From positions 248,001-312,000 of the forward strand of contig CAADRB010000097.1 of the NCBI GenBank assembly GCA_900708905.1: DNA of 64,000 nt, given 5' to 3'. Origin of the DNA: Hymenolepis diminuta. Its lineage: Eukaryota; Platyhelminthes; Cestoda; Cyclophyllidea; Hymenolepididae. Both the position numbers and the translations under genes were made by a program. Shown piece by piece: positions 50,502-61,479 of this stretch (its first letter is position 1; each line of letters starts with the position of its first letter). The notes under the pieces were generated by a model. That model saw only the letters and a list, made by a program, of their open reading frames with translations. It had not been told where the DNA came from and did not search any database.

Positions 50502-51473
50502 ATGGATGTTAAGGTCATGCTCTTCTGCATGTCGATTTTCTTCATCATCTCCTCTATATGGTTTTTCCTCTTCCATCCTTGCGGACATATTCAAGTCCCC
50601 TCTCCTTACTTTGTTCTACAAGATGAAGGACCTAATTTCAACAAACTCCCAGATCTAAGATCCGTTGTACATACATATACTGAAAGACCCAAAGATGACA
50701 GCAATGATACTAGTCTATTTGATGCCAAATTAAGTACTGATCAGTACAACTCCCTTGAAAACATCTTGAATCAGTTTGAGCGGATGATGGTCCAGCTAAA
50801 GCTACAAAATCAGTGGTTTCTAGGAGTCAGTTCTCTGCTAGGATCACTTCAACATCATGATGTTGTCCCTTGGAGTGATGGAATTGATATTTTTGCTCCA
50901 GATCATTTCAGAAGAGAAATTCTATATGCATTGAGTGTATTTGCTTACAATTTAACTTTATTTCCCTATGGACTACAAGACAGACTCTATCTTAATGAGA
51001 TGAGCCTAGATCAATCAAGTCCTTTCGTGGAAATTAATTACTATGCTATACATATTCCAAACTTCGGAATATCCATCGGAGGGGAGTATCGATTTTTCAA
51101 ATTGGATGATGTTTTCCCACTGGTCTATCGACCATTCGGGAGACATTGGCGTCCGGCACCTAGAAAACCAATCAATTTTCTCAAATACTATCTACCAATT
51201 GTCGAACAAACTTGTACCTTTCATTCATTCCGATCTCAATATATGCCTCCAATTGTAGTCAACTGTGAAGAATTAATGAATAAATTTCCCTTTGTTAATC
51301 GCTGTCCTATTCCACAAAGCGAAATCGTTGGGGAATATTTGGAACAATGTGATGAATACTTGGTATACCCCAATGGAGAAAGCGCTCACAAAATTAGAAC
51401 GGTTCTAGATTCTAATGAGGTTAAATCCTTGCTCTATACTGCGCGCTACACTTCATTTGAATGTCCAAAATGA
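50502..51473 (+). CDS. LicD/fukutin-like type II membrane protein, single exon
   Basis: Intact intronless gene of 323 codons from ATG 50502. An upstream in-frame ATG at 50427 would add 25 residues, but 50502 puts a strong signal-anchor (VMLFCMSIFFIISSIWFFLF) at the N-terminus, typical of Golgi type II enzymes. At about residues 110-140, WFLGVSSLLGSLQHHDVVPW followed by SDGIDIF matches the LicD/fukutin signature (G-x-LLG-x-x-R/H ... PWDDDIDI), with one acidic position replaced by Ser. A second conserved stretch, FKLDDVFPLVYRPFG and then FLKYYLP, also fits. Family members (fukutin, FKRP, LicD) transfer phospho-sugars or phosphocholine onto glycans; the substrate here is unknown. The altered acidic motif leaves activity uncertain. 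NDTS and NLTL sequons are present. Confidence 0.78.
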   Translation: MDVKVMLFCMSIFFIISSIWFFLFHPCGHIQVPSPYFVLQDEGPNFNKLPDLRSVVHTYTERPKDDSNDTSLFDAKLSTDQYNSLENILNQFERMMVQLKLQNQWFLGVSSLLGSLQHHDVVPWSDGIDIFAPDHFRREILYALSVFAYNLTLFPYGLQDRLYLNEMSLDQSSPFVEINYYAIHIPNFGISIGGEYRFFKLDDVFPLVYRPFGRHWRPAPRKPINFLKYYLPIVEQTCTFHSFRSQYMPPIVVNCEELMNKFPFVNRCPIPQSEIVGEYLEQCDEYLVYPNGESAHKIRTVLDSNEVKSLLYTARYTSFECPK

Positions 51474-53848
51474 ACATTAAATTAAATTTGTTTATATTTT
51501 CTATCTTTCATGATTCGCACTGTATTTCCTTTTATAAATTTCTGTATTTGTTATTTTGCTTATTCTTCGCAAAATCGTTGTAAAATTAATGGTACTTTTA
51601 AATCCCGTTTTATGTTAAAGTTTCAAAATCATTTTTAAGCAACATAGTCATCTGAACTTGGAATAAGTTATATTTTATTCCATTGAAATAAGAAGTAAGA
51701 ATAACCCCAGCACCACTTTCCTACCTCCACTTCTTTTTTCATTCAGTTAGAGTAATGATTTGCAATTTTAGGGACGCATTTAAAACCAAATTAATGTAAA
51801 TATTTGTTGCAATTGATTTTAATAAGGAAATTAAAGTAAGGAAATCACATTTCAATGTCTATCATGTTAACTTTATCAATTCAGTCTTATTTTTTATGAA
51901 TAATATGTGAAGCAAACAGTGCGCAGGAAAAATGACCGATTCATTCTACTCCTTTAAAGAATTTTAAAATTCCTTTTAGTACACATAATTTGCCCTTTAT
52001 TTTCATCCTATTGAAAATCAAATCGACGTGATTTTTACACTTTTACAGCCACTTCATCGTGATACACATGTTACAGTGCTGCGGATGCTGCACAAATAAG
52101 TCTTTTTGCTAAACCTCAGTAATCCTCTTAGAAGTCTAACTAATTTCTAACAGATACAACCAGCATCCTGCAGAGCCTTCTAGTCTAAAGTTCACCCTGA
52201 TATTACCTAGATTATGTCCAGAGTAGCAAGACCAAAAAGGCACCTAATGGAGAGGTTCTTTGCTCAACTATGACTCGCTGCCAAAGCGCTTGGTGATTAA
52301 AAATAATCAGGCATACACTGTAGGGATATTGATCGCTGACTGGCTGGGAAGGCTTCTGCACGCACGTCCACGCTTGCTAGCTAAACGATCGGTTACTCAC
52401 AGCTCTTTCCAGAATGTTTTAGCGCATGCGAGATCCCTTTGATCGGCCTTGGTAGTATTGTGAACTCCACAACAGCATCTAGCTACAGAGTAGATCAGAC
52501 TATTTACGATTAGACCACATAAGTTCGATCCATATTATCCACTTTTCACCCTCTGATATCGAAATAAATTCGAATTTCTTCTCTGTTCTAAGGCAATGAG
52601 TGTGGTTAGATATTGCTAAATTTTTAATCATAACTAACTTTCTATTAAGATAAATACTGAAAAATTCAAATGTATGCACAATTCTACTGCTTAACACTAA
52701 GTAGAGGTAATTGCATACGTGTTACTGTTATTGAAGGATTAGATGTAAGCCAAGTCAAAAACCTCCCCAACCAGTAGGGAAACCTGCAGACCAGTCAGGA
52801 TAAATTGGGGAAAGAGTAGCCAATGGAAGCTAACATGACGAGATATACTCATCTTAAGGTTCCATTATGCGAGAGAGAGTGGCGGTCATAGCGGAAAGAT
52901 GATCGTTTCCTCTTATATTTATATTCTCTAATATTTCTTAGTCTGTCTTGCTATCTTTCAAATCCGGAGGGACCCTTGTCCCTTTTATTTTACATAGATG
53001 TAAATAGATGTTCCCTAATTAATACTTATTCAGATTGTATTTCCTACAAGACTGTTATAAATAAGCGGAAATGGGATGCTCTGTGTAGAGCTTAAAAAAC
53101 AACAAACACGTTGATAGTAAGACTGAGGTGAGCATAGGCAGAATATGGGAGGTGAGTGACCATCCTCGTGCTTCTTGCTGGGGAAGAAGACCGTGGCAAA
53201 TGTTGCAATTTCACCTTACTCTTTGTAGTCCATACATTTCATAGCTATTTTTTTACTTTTCATGCATCATAAAGACTATCACAGTAAATCACCTTATCCA
53301 TGATAGCTTTCTTTAATTTAGACCTATTTAGGTCGCATATTTTATGGTTTTGCGTCTTTTTTGTACGGTTAATAGAGAACCAATGAAATAATCATCTTCT
53401 GAAACAAGTCAGTGAGATGGGCTATCATGTGAGCCCGAAAAAATTCTACAGATTCATGCGTATCTACAATCAGTTTTCATCTCCAGAAGAGATGTTAATG
53501 GTTGGCAAAAATTCCTCAGGCATCTCATTTCATTTCCTTTTCACATCTCCAGGTCACTAATAACAATGGAATCGCCGGTATAACATCATGTTTTGATAAA
53601 TGTCATCTAATATTACGACTCGAGATCAATTTAAATATAAGCTTCTTTCAATCTCTACCGTCCAACTTACCTAACCTAATCCCTCTAAGTCATTCAGAAA
53701 AGCCATTTTGATTTAAAATATAAAGAATGGAAAGGATATTCATCCTCCACTTAGGCAGCTTATTCATTTTTTTAAAAAATAAATAATAAATAAAAAAAAT
53801 GAGAAATACGTTGTAGAACGGTCTTTCACAACCTAAATTTTTAGATAC
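51474..53848. other. Intergenic region between convergent genes
   Basis: Lies between the LicD-like gene (+) and the small minus-strand gene. ATTAAA close to 51477 might act as a poly-A signal but is too near the stop to be convincing. About 52230-52480 is less AT-rich and open for 60 codons on the + strand, with no recognisable product; it may be an old repeat. Confidence 0.5.
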
Positions 53849-54414
53849 TTATTGCAGCGCATCAAACAGTTTTACGCCTTCCCTAAAGGTTAGCTTTGTA
53901 ATAGAGTCGAAAATTCTCCTGTATTGAGCCGCGGTTGTTGATGCCCTCGCCAGCACTAAAAAATTCAACATTTTTTGAAAGAATTGTCGTCCCCTTCTCA
54001 TCTTCTCAGAGAGCTGAACGGGTTCCTCTTGTATATGGGATGGATCGATATCGTATGGACTTGGGTCCATTTCTATCGGTTCAAAACGGCAAGGATGGGT
54101 GTGGCGTGCATAGACGGCGATCTCTAATGGTCCACTACCACACCCACTGGTCACGCAAAATATAGCTTTACATTCCATTGAATAGCGAAATTGGCAGTAA
54201 TAGACATACTGTCGAGCATCATTTTCCCCACTCCTTATTATGACTAAGTAGTACATAATGCCCATTACCTAGCAAAGACAAAAGAGAAAGGGTAGAAAGA
54301 CACACTTACTCTGGCATAATTTCCAATTTCTCGTTCAACGGAAAGCAAGTTGTAATATGTTTTGCATGTGAGAGCTCGTAGGCAGAGGTTTGCAATTTCC
54401 ATGGATCTATTCAT
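53849..54414 (-). CDS. Small two-exon gene, possible cystatin-like protein
   Basis: Minus strand: exon 1 is 54414-54310, exon 2 is 54268-53849, joined in phase 0 across a 41-bp intron (GTAAGT ... TTTGCTAG); stop TAA at 53849-53851; 174 residues. The N-terminal part has a helix-like stretch (EIANLCLRALTCKTYYNLLS) then ARVMGIMYYLVII, which resembles the cystatin first hairpin QxVxG-x-x-YYL with Gln replaced by Ala. Cystatins inhibit papain-like cysteine proteases. No signal peptide is seen, and the C-terminal half (MRRGRQFFQKM ...) matches nothing I know. A donor-like GTAAGTG on the minus strand at 54797-54791 could end an upstream non-coding exon. The gene structure is fairly convincing; the family is a weak guess, and an orphan flatworm protein is equally possible. 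Confidence 0.5.
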
Positions 54415-57274
54415 TTTGTAAATGCTATTTCAAATTTTTGGGCTGATTAAATTAAACAAAGTATATTCATATCTTAATATTCACTTTTAATTAATCAAAT
54501 ACTGATATCTATTTACTCTTTGTTTGATCGTAATTTTTCTAAGGGGAATATGTAGTCATGAGAAAATTTTAGATCTTGGAATTTTAATATGAATTTTCAA
54601 ATAACTATAACCTGTGATTAGTTCAAAATGCTTAACTTATATAGTCAGCGGTAACTTATTAATAGCGTGGTTTAGAAAAGAATAATTACTGAAAAAATGG
54701 ATTCTCATCAGTTCGTTCGATAAGAAAAATCGGCTGACATTTATAATAAAAATATGATTTGGACTCGGAGATATATAGCCTTCAACTTTACACTTACTGA
54801 GGAAGAAGAGAGAAGACCTCAAAGTATCACCGATTCCTGGTAAAGCTACTTAGGCTTAGCTGTGTATCCTTTTAATCTGATCATTATAAAGGCTAACAGG
54901 ATGCAAAATCCTTCCCAAAGCAGGGGGGCGAGAGCTGAGGCGAGAGATGCTTCATTTGGGTAGGAGAGGGGAAAATTAAGTTTGTCGGAAGGAGAACTGG
55001 GCCATATGCCTAAAACTGCATGCAAGAAATTGGAATGATGTATAGTGGCCATATAAGTACACTTTGAGTGACTGTCTGGTTTCGACCTTTTGTAAGTCAC
55101 TTTATGGCAATTTAGGCTGAGTAAATTTATATGATTCATCATTTAGTGGGTATAATTCCACTCTTGAAAATTTACGATTTCTCTGAATCTTGGATTTTTA
55201 GTGCCCTTCTGGGGCTATTTTAAAGCAGGAGCAGCTAATTTCGGTAGGAAACATGTTATAAAGACGATATTTGGTGAAAAATTGAACTAGATATCTATAT
55301 TCATATTCAAAGAATTGCATTCATTAATCCATTAATAATAGCATATCAATAAACGGTTCTAATTCACTTGACATTTATGGAAAAGTGGAAAGTTACATCC
55401 CAAATTGTCCAATGTCAAAGATTTAATAGTAACATCAATCGCATTTTCATAGCTGTAGTGCATATTCACATCCATCCTATATTCCACACATTTCAACTTA
55501 CATAAGCCTCTCTTATCTCTCTGAACTTTTCACTTGTTCTCAACGAACCTCTCTAACCAACGGTCTCCCATTTCTTCATCTTGTTGTATATCGAGGATCG
55601 AAGGATATTAGGAGGTTGATAAGTCAACTAGACTCTGTAGTCTCCAAAATACTGATCTATCAATTGATACTACTTTATCCACAGCATCTAGATGCGATTG
55701 ATCTGTAGATTGATTTGAAGGTTCTATCATATCATCTTAGCGCACCTGTCTCAGTTAACAACCTAAGAACAGTCGTTCAGAATTAACAAAGATAATTTTG
55801 AATACAGCGGACCCAATTGGAAAAATTCAAGGAAAATCTTTCGGATTTTGGGAAGAGATACAGATTAAGGCGAGTACGAGGAGCCTACCTTTTTGGTCAG
55901 CACGGGTAATTAACATAGCCCGGTTTCAATTTGCTTTAGATGAAAATGGATGAATTGGAAGTGCATTATCTAAAATTTCATGATAACAAAGTAAATTATT
56001 TTGCATATTTTTCCCGCGCATCTACCATGACTGTTTCCTATATATAAATTGGAGCCGCTGTGCCTCAAATAAGACTAAAATTTGTTCTAAAATTAATAAA
56101 GGCCTTGGAACCATGAATATGCACATTTCTTAAACATTTATATTCTTCTCACCAAAGAGATCCTAACAGATTTGATACTTAATTTTCAATTCAAAATCCT
56201 CCTTATTTACATTGTTTAAATGAAAATAATCTCATTATTTTGCTGTTAATATTCTCTATATCGCTAAAAATGATGATAAATTACCGCCCTCGATTAAGCC
56301 AAATCGTAAGTTGTTACTTAAATGATTCAGTAGAGTTTCAATATGACACTAATTTAGCAATGAAATTTTTACACAATAAATTTAGCAATGCGAACTGAAA
56401 TTATAAGTGCTTATTATTAACTATTAGTTGGAACCAAAAAGAGTTGGCAGTTAGTCCATTTTCGGAGGATTTCTTCCCTTTTTTCCAATATTGCCTTCGC
56501 AGTTTCGGCTTAGCTGATATATTTGGAGTTTATTTCTTCCGAATGACGTCGTACTGCTAGTAGACAATACAACGATTGCGACTAATATGTTGTTATGGAC
56601 TATTGTTAGGTCCAATTTTTAACTACGTGCAAAACCCCAGAAGTCCCCAAAAAGAATACGTTTGGTTTAATTCCCATCGTATTTTATCATATCAATTACA
56701 CACTAGACACATTTGAGGACAAAGGGAGCTCAATCATACTCAAATCGCGTCTCAATAGGAGGTTATCGAGGGGTCCAACACCAGTAGACTGGACACCACA
56801 CATTTGAATAAAATAATAATCCATAAAGTTCGCTTCAGTAACACTGTTATGACAGAAAGCAAAAGCTATTTACGCTAGAGGAAGGATAGAGAAATTCGGA
56901 GAGATCGGTCACTGAAATAAAGTAAGAATTGTTGTCTTATTGCACTTAGGACTCTCTTGAAAATATTCAGATCAGGTGACGCCTAATTCAATATGTACAC
57001 CGGAATGGCAGGTTGCACCCATCTCATCTTGAATGTTATAAATCCCAAGATTTTCACCGAATATAGCTCCATCTTCCTCCCCTAATTTGCAAATTTTAAG
57101 TGAACTCAATAACATTCAGTCATGGACTTTCTGCTTGATGTTCTTCCTCACTCAGGTTTAATTCAAACAAAAGAGCCATTCTAGAAATTTCTATTAATCT
57201 ATCTTAAATTGAACAGGAAATTAATACCCGCTTTCAAAAAATGAACTGTGTCAAATTTATTCAAGCCTCTGTTA

Positions 57275-57350
57275 AATCAGTGTCGCAGCGGTCAACGTGT
57301 GTTGGTCAAGGGGCCGGTGTTCATCGTGATTATGCTGGTCAGTAAGGGAT
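57275..57350 (+). repeat. SINE head fragment
   Basis: GTGTCGCAGCGGTCAACGTG resembles a tRNA A box (TRGCNNAGYGG) and shares GTCAACGTG with the copy at about 59445; then TGGTCAAGGGGCCGGTGTTC. The downstream body is missing or too diverged to follow. Confidence 0.45.
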
Positions 57351-58624
57351 TTGTGGATTGAAAATGTCTCCATCTGATAGACTCTTTCTTTTGTTAAAGC
57401 AAGTGCTGAAAAGTACTTTTCCTCGATTGACTTCCCACTTATAATGCGTTTTTTATATTATTGCTCGAAGGTCTCAATACTGATCAGAAAATTCTTTCAA
57501 AATGATTCAGATCCAATAAAAACTCTTGCACGTAGTAGATAATCAGAATGGTCGCCTTCAACTATTATTGCAACATTCACTGTTTTAAATTTGAAGAAAA
57601 CTGAACTGCGGTTATAAAATCTATACTTAGAGACAAAATAAGTTTATTTAATTTCAGATATCAAGCTTTGAAGACCTAAATATCCCTTTGGAGTTTCAAC
57701 AGAGTTCCATTCAGAAGTGGCCAATTTGTGCTTACTAAGATCTCCAGACATTTAGCAGTTGGGAACATTGAGGCTCTGATGCTTGTGCATGTGCCTAATC
57801 TCTGATGTTTCAGAAATTTTTAAAATGAAATTGGATGTTTAAGCTGATGAAAGGACCACCTTATTCCTCATTATAAACAACCTCGCCGCGCCAAAACGTC
57901 ATGTGTGCAACTGAATGAGAAATATATCTTACAACAGTTTGGCTCGAGGTCAGTCCGTTTAAATAGGTAAGCAAGAGATTTAGAACGGGAATTATTAAAT
58001 GCAGATGGCTAATATTTTTCTTATAGTTCTGAATAGTTGAATTAAGGGAAATTTTCTTGCTTGATCCATTGAAGAGTTGGTACCATGGTATTAACTGAAG
58101 GTATTTGATTCATCTTAGTTTTCCAATTAGCTCTTATTCGAATAAGATAAAGATAACTGTTCTCGTTCCACTTTTCTTGGTAGATTTTTATGTGAGCGAT
58201 ACTAGACAATCTGTATGGTTAAAAAGAACCATTTCCTGATATCATTCTCAGTCCTTCTATAATTTTTTTAATAGGAGAATTTCATCATTTTTTGACAAAT
58301 TTCCAAATAAGCTCAACTATCTCTGGAAAAAATTTATATGAAAATATCAGCAATTATTACCAAAGAGACCAGTACTAGATCCTCTTAATTACCACGAATA
58401 GCACGAAAAAGTAGGCATGTATTTCAGACCTAAAGAAGCTAGGAAAGGACTAAATTCACCTAATCCAAAATGTCAGACTGCTGAATTTGAATGCTAAATT
58501 GTGCTTAGCATGTAGGATACACACTGACCTTTAATGTGTTATTTGACCATTTAGTCTATGAATAGCTGACCCTGTATTTTAAGACCTTCGGTCTTTTCTT
58601 ATGCTAATTGACAGCTGTTGATCT

Positions 58625-58885
58625 AATATGATACATCGTGGTTTTTCTCACCATCTCGGGTCGTATGGAGGCGGTTTAGATGCAAATTCCCATGTTCATT
58701 TTGGAGAAGTTTTTTCCAACCCTCATCTTGGGTAGACATTGACATCAAGGAACCTTCCAGGTGAGAAACACGAATTCCGTCACTTCCTATATTGGCCAGA
58801 CTTAACCAAATGCAGTTGGCCACTCCACTCATTGGGTGTGCTGATATGGGACTCGAACCCGTTACCACCGACATGGCAGATCTGA
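58625..58885 (-). repeat. SINE copy, minus strand, with clear B box
   Basis: On the minus strand it reads GGTAACGGGTTCGAGTCCCA, a full tRNA-type B box (GGTTCGANTCC), then CAGCACACCCAATGAGTGGA, GTGGCCAACTGCATTTGGTT, AAGTCTGGCC and GAATTCGTGTTTCTCACC. This is the best-preserved 5' region in the window. Open frames on both strands here are by-products of the repeat. Confidence 0.65.
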
Positions 58886-59444
58886 ACAGTGATAAAGTAA
58901 ATGCTCCATTTAATAACCAATTACATTTCTCCTTAGGTGTGAAAAAAATCGATAATATTTATAGTTCAGACAGTTAACTCTCTGCCATGGGAAATTTCTC
59001 GCAAATAAATTTCATCGAAATATTTCAAAAAAATGCCAAAAATAGGTTGACTTGGTTTATTTGAAACAAGGTTTGACCTATTGCAACTGATTTATAAAAC
59101 AAGAAGCGGGTATTATGTCTTCTGGATGTCGTAGAGTATCTACCTCCAGATCTAGCAAAAGACAGGAAGTCAGGATCACAGCAAGATTATTCACGTTAAC
59201 ATACACTGGTTCAGGGCAAGACGGTAAGAGTAAATGTTAAATCCCTTTTAGAGATCAGTATTGTGCATTAAAAGCATGTTGTTCGCTAAATCATGTTTAT
59301 CCTATTTAATTCTTACGAAATTCCCTTAAAAAATCAATTAAAATGATTATACGATTTTCTGTAATTACTTCATGACTCACTTGGTAGAGGTTATTTTATT
59401 ATTAAACTCATTTTTATAAAAGCAGATGTGGACATGATTAAAGG

Positions 59445-59600
59445 GAGCTGTCAACGTGCTCGCCTGCAAAATCAGAGGTCATGAGATCAATGCCCATCGG
59501 TGAACATCCAGTAATGTGGGTGACCAGCCGTCCTAGCATATTTTAATCAAGAGAGTTGGTAGAACGTGAGTTTCTCATAAGAGTAGTCCCAGAATACTTT
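59445..59600 (+). repeat. SINE copy, + strand
   Basis: AGCTGTCAACGTGCTCGCCT then CAAAATCAGAGGTCATGAGA (head and B-box region), GGGTGACCAGCC, and TTGGTAGAACGTGAGTTTCT. Segment order agrees with the other copies. Confidence 0.58.
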
Positions 59601-61160
59601 CTCTCTACTAATTCAATTGTTATGAACGATTCTCTTAAGGAATTTAAGAAACTTTTGCGAGATTAAAGCCACTAGAGGGCCTCTGAAAGAGCCCTTGCTG
59701 GTTTGCATTAATTAGGATGCAGATTCTGAAGGGCCTGGATTGATAGACAAGAATGGTACAAGAAACGGAAACTTACTAATTATTCTTAATACGCCCTGTA
59801 GAAGCTTAGCCTGGTTCAGTAATTAAATTTTCTACTAACCACAATAAAAGCTAGTTACCTTATCATAATTCATTCATTCTAAAATGGTTCGAAGATATTT
59901 CAAGTCAATCAACATACGTTCCAACTTTAATTGTACATCCTAAAAGGTTATGAAACAATTTCCTATAAGCAGTTTGAAAATCACGGGTAGCTTTGAATTC
60001 GTTTAAACCTCAGTGGAGAGTACTATATAAGTGAAATCTGTGTTAGTATAATAGGGGTGTTAATATCTACCCTAATGATTATCTGCACCCCCGATCATAA
60101 GTTGTACTTAGGTTTTAGCATATATTGTGTTTAAGCAAGTAAGACTTAATGCATCAATTGAAAGTGAATTTTTATCCAAGAAAAATTAATTTTAGTTTAT
60201 TGTTAATTTTTATGAGATTAGCATATTAGTCAAAATGTGTTAAATTGCAGAGTCGGTGCCTCGCCTGATTTTGCATTAAATACTACCAGTAAGGTAATTA
60301 CGTGTTATTAAGGGATTCTGGGCATTGTAACTAACTGAGAGGTCAATGAAGGTACAGCAGGAAGCATAATGCTCCCAATTTTTACTTTAGATAACACGAT
60401 CCAAATTCCTATGTGTAGCAAAATATCTCCGAATAGCAAAGTAAAGAAACATATTAGACAACCTTACTACCAATCCGAAAGGTGAGCAAATAGGCATAGG
60501 TAACTTTATGAAATAGATATTGTGCGAATTTTGTCCCCCCTGTAAAGCTTCATTTCAGTTAACTGTAAGTCTATCCTATTAGCTTGAATTCCGAATATAA
60601 AGAGCCTCTCTCGGACTTCAATAACAAGTCCTAATTTGTCCTTGAACGCTTATCTGGAAATATCTAAGACCATTCAGTTAGATTGAAGCTTGGTTTGGAG
60701 ATTTGTTTAGCGGAAAATAGCACTCGGTACCGTTTCGTAAGCAAATGCATCCGTGTATAATTTCATATTCCAAAGATAAATCCTAATATGTTTGCTAACA
60801 GAACAAGACCTACATCTGAAACGGATTAAATGTAATAAATAAAGCGTTTCTCCCCTGTTAAGGGTTACGGAACTACTCGTTAATATCTACCACGATTTAC
60901 AAATGATTAATCACTATCTACTAGAAAGTGGCCTAATGAGAGTTGGCACATGCACATCGGTGGCCCTAGATATTACCTCAGTTCTTTAAATCGGTCGTTT
61001 TCTCTCATCTCGTATCAGCCTTCAATTCATTTATAATATAATTTGGGGTTTTATTTCGTCCTTTTGAGTTACATTAACGCGGAGTAGCCAGAAAACAGCG
61101 GAGAATTATGACAAAGCCTCGTCACCTTCTGCAGGCAACACGTTGAGTCCAACCACTGAT

Positions 61161-61166
61161 TTTATT
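61161..61166 (-). terminator. Candidate polyadenylation signal of GBE1
   Basis: AATAAA on the minus strand, about 315 bp beyond the GBE1 stop codon. Position is plausible for a 3' UTR; not otherwise supported. Confidence 0.35.
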
Positions 61167-61479
61167 TCCCGAAAAAGTAAGTAATCACAAAGTATGCAGC
61201 AATTTTAGAGTATTTCTTCCGCATGACAATGAAAACCTAACTCATTATTCAACCCATTTAAATTAAATAAAAAGGGGCAGAGGGAGAGCAAGTAATCGAA
61301 AACTACAAAAGGAGCATAAAGAGCAAATAGAGTGAGAGGTCAGACCGAGATGGTAAAATGGGCAAGAAATAATAGAAGCAAACAGGAACAAGGGCCAAAA
61401 GTGAGAAGTGAGCAATGGTACACACAAACCAAGACTGTTGGGGGGCTATTGCAATAACTTTGATTTCCTTGATCTTGAC

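Larger units (their letters stand above)
54415..61160. other. Intergenic region, 6.7 kb
   Basis: AT-rich. Holds SINE fragments near 57275, 58625 and 59445 (listed separately). No exon pair with matching splice phases, RNA gene or intact transposon was recognised. Confidence 0.55.

Noticed and set aside
52230..52480. A possible coding or transposon remnant in a GC-richer stretch
   Set aside because: Open for only 60 codons with no domain, no splice context and no second copy seen in the window, so it is not listed as a gene.
58840..58885. A tRNA gene, because of the GGTTCGAGTCC B box
   Set aside because: No cloverleaf with acceptor and anticodon stems could be formed around it, and the same downstream body recurs at several other loci, which fits a SINE.
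58792..58977. Small open frames on both strands at 58.6-59.0 kb
   Set aside because: They coincide with a minus-strand SINE copy; the translated words simply follow the repeat.
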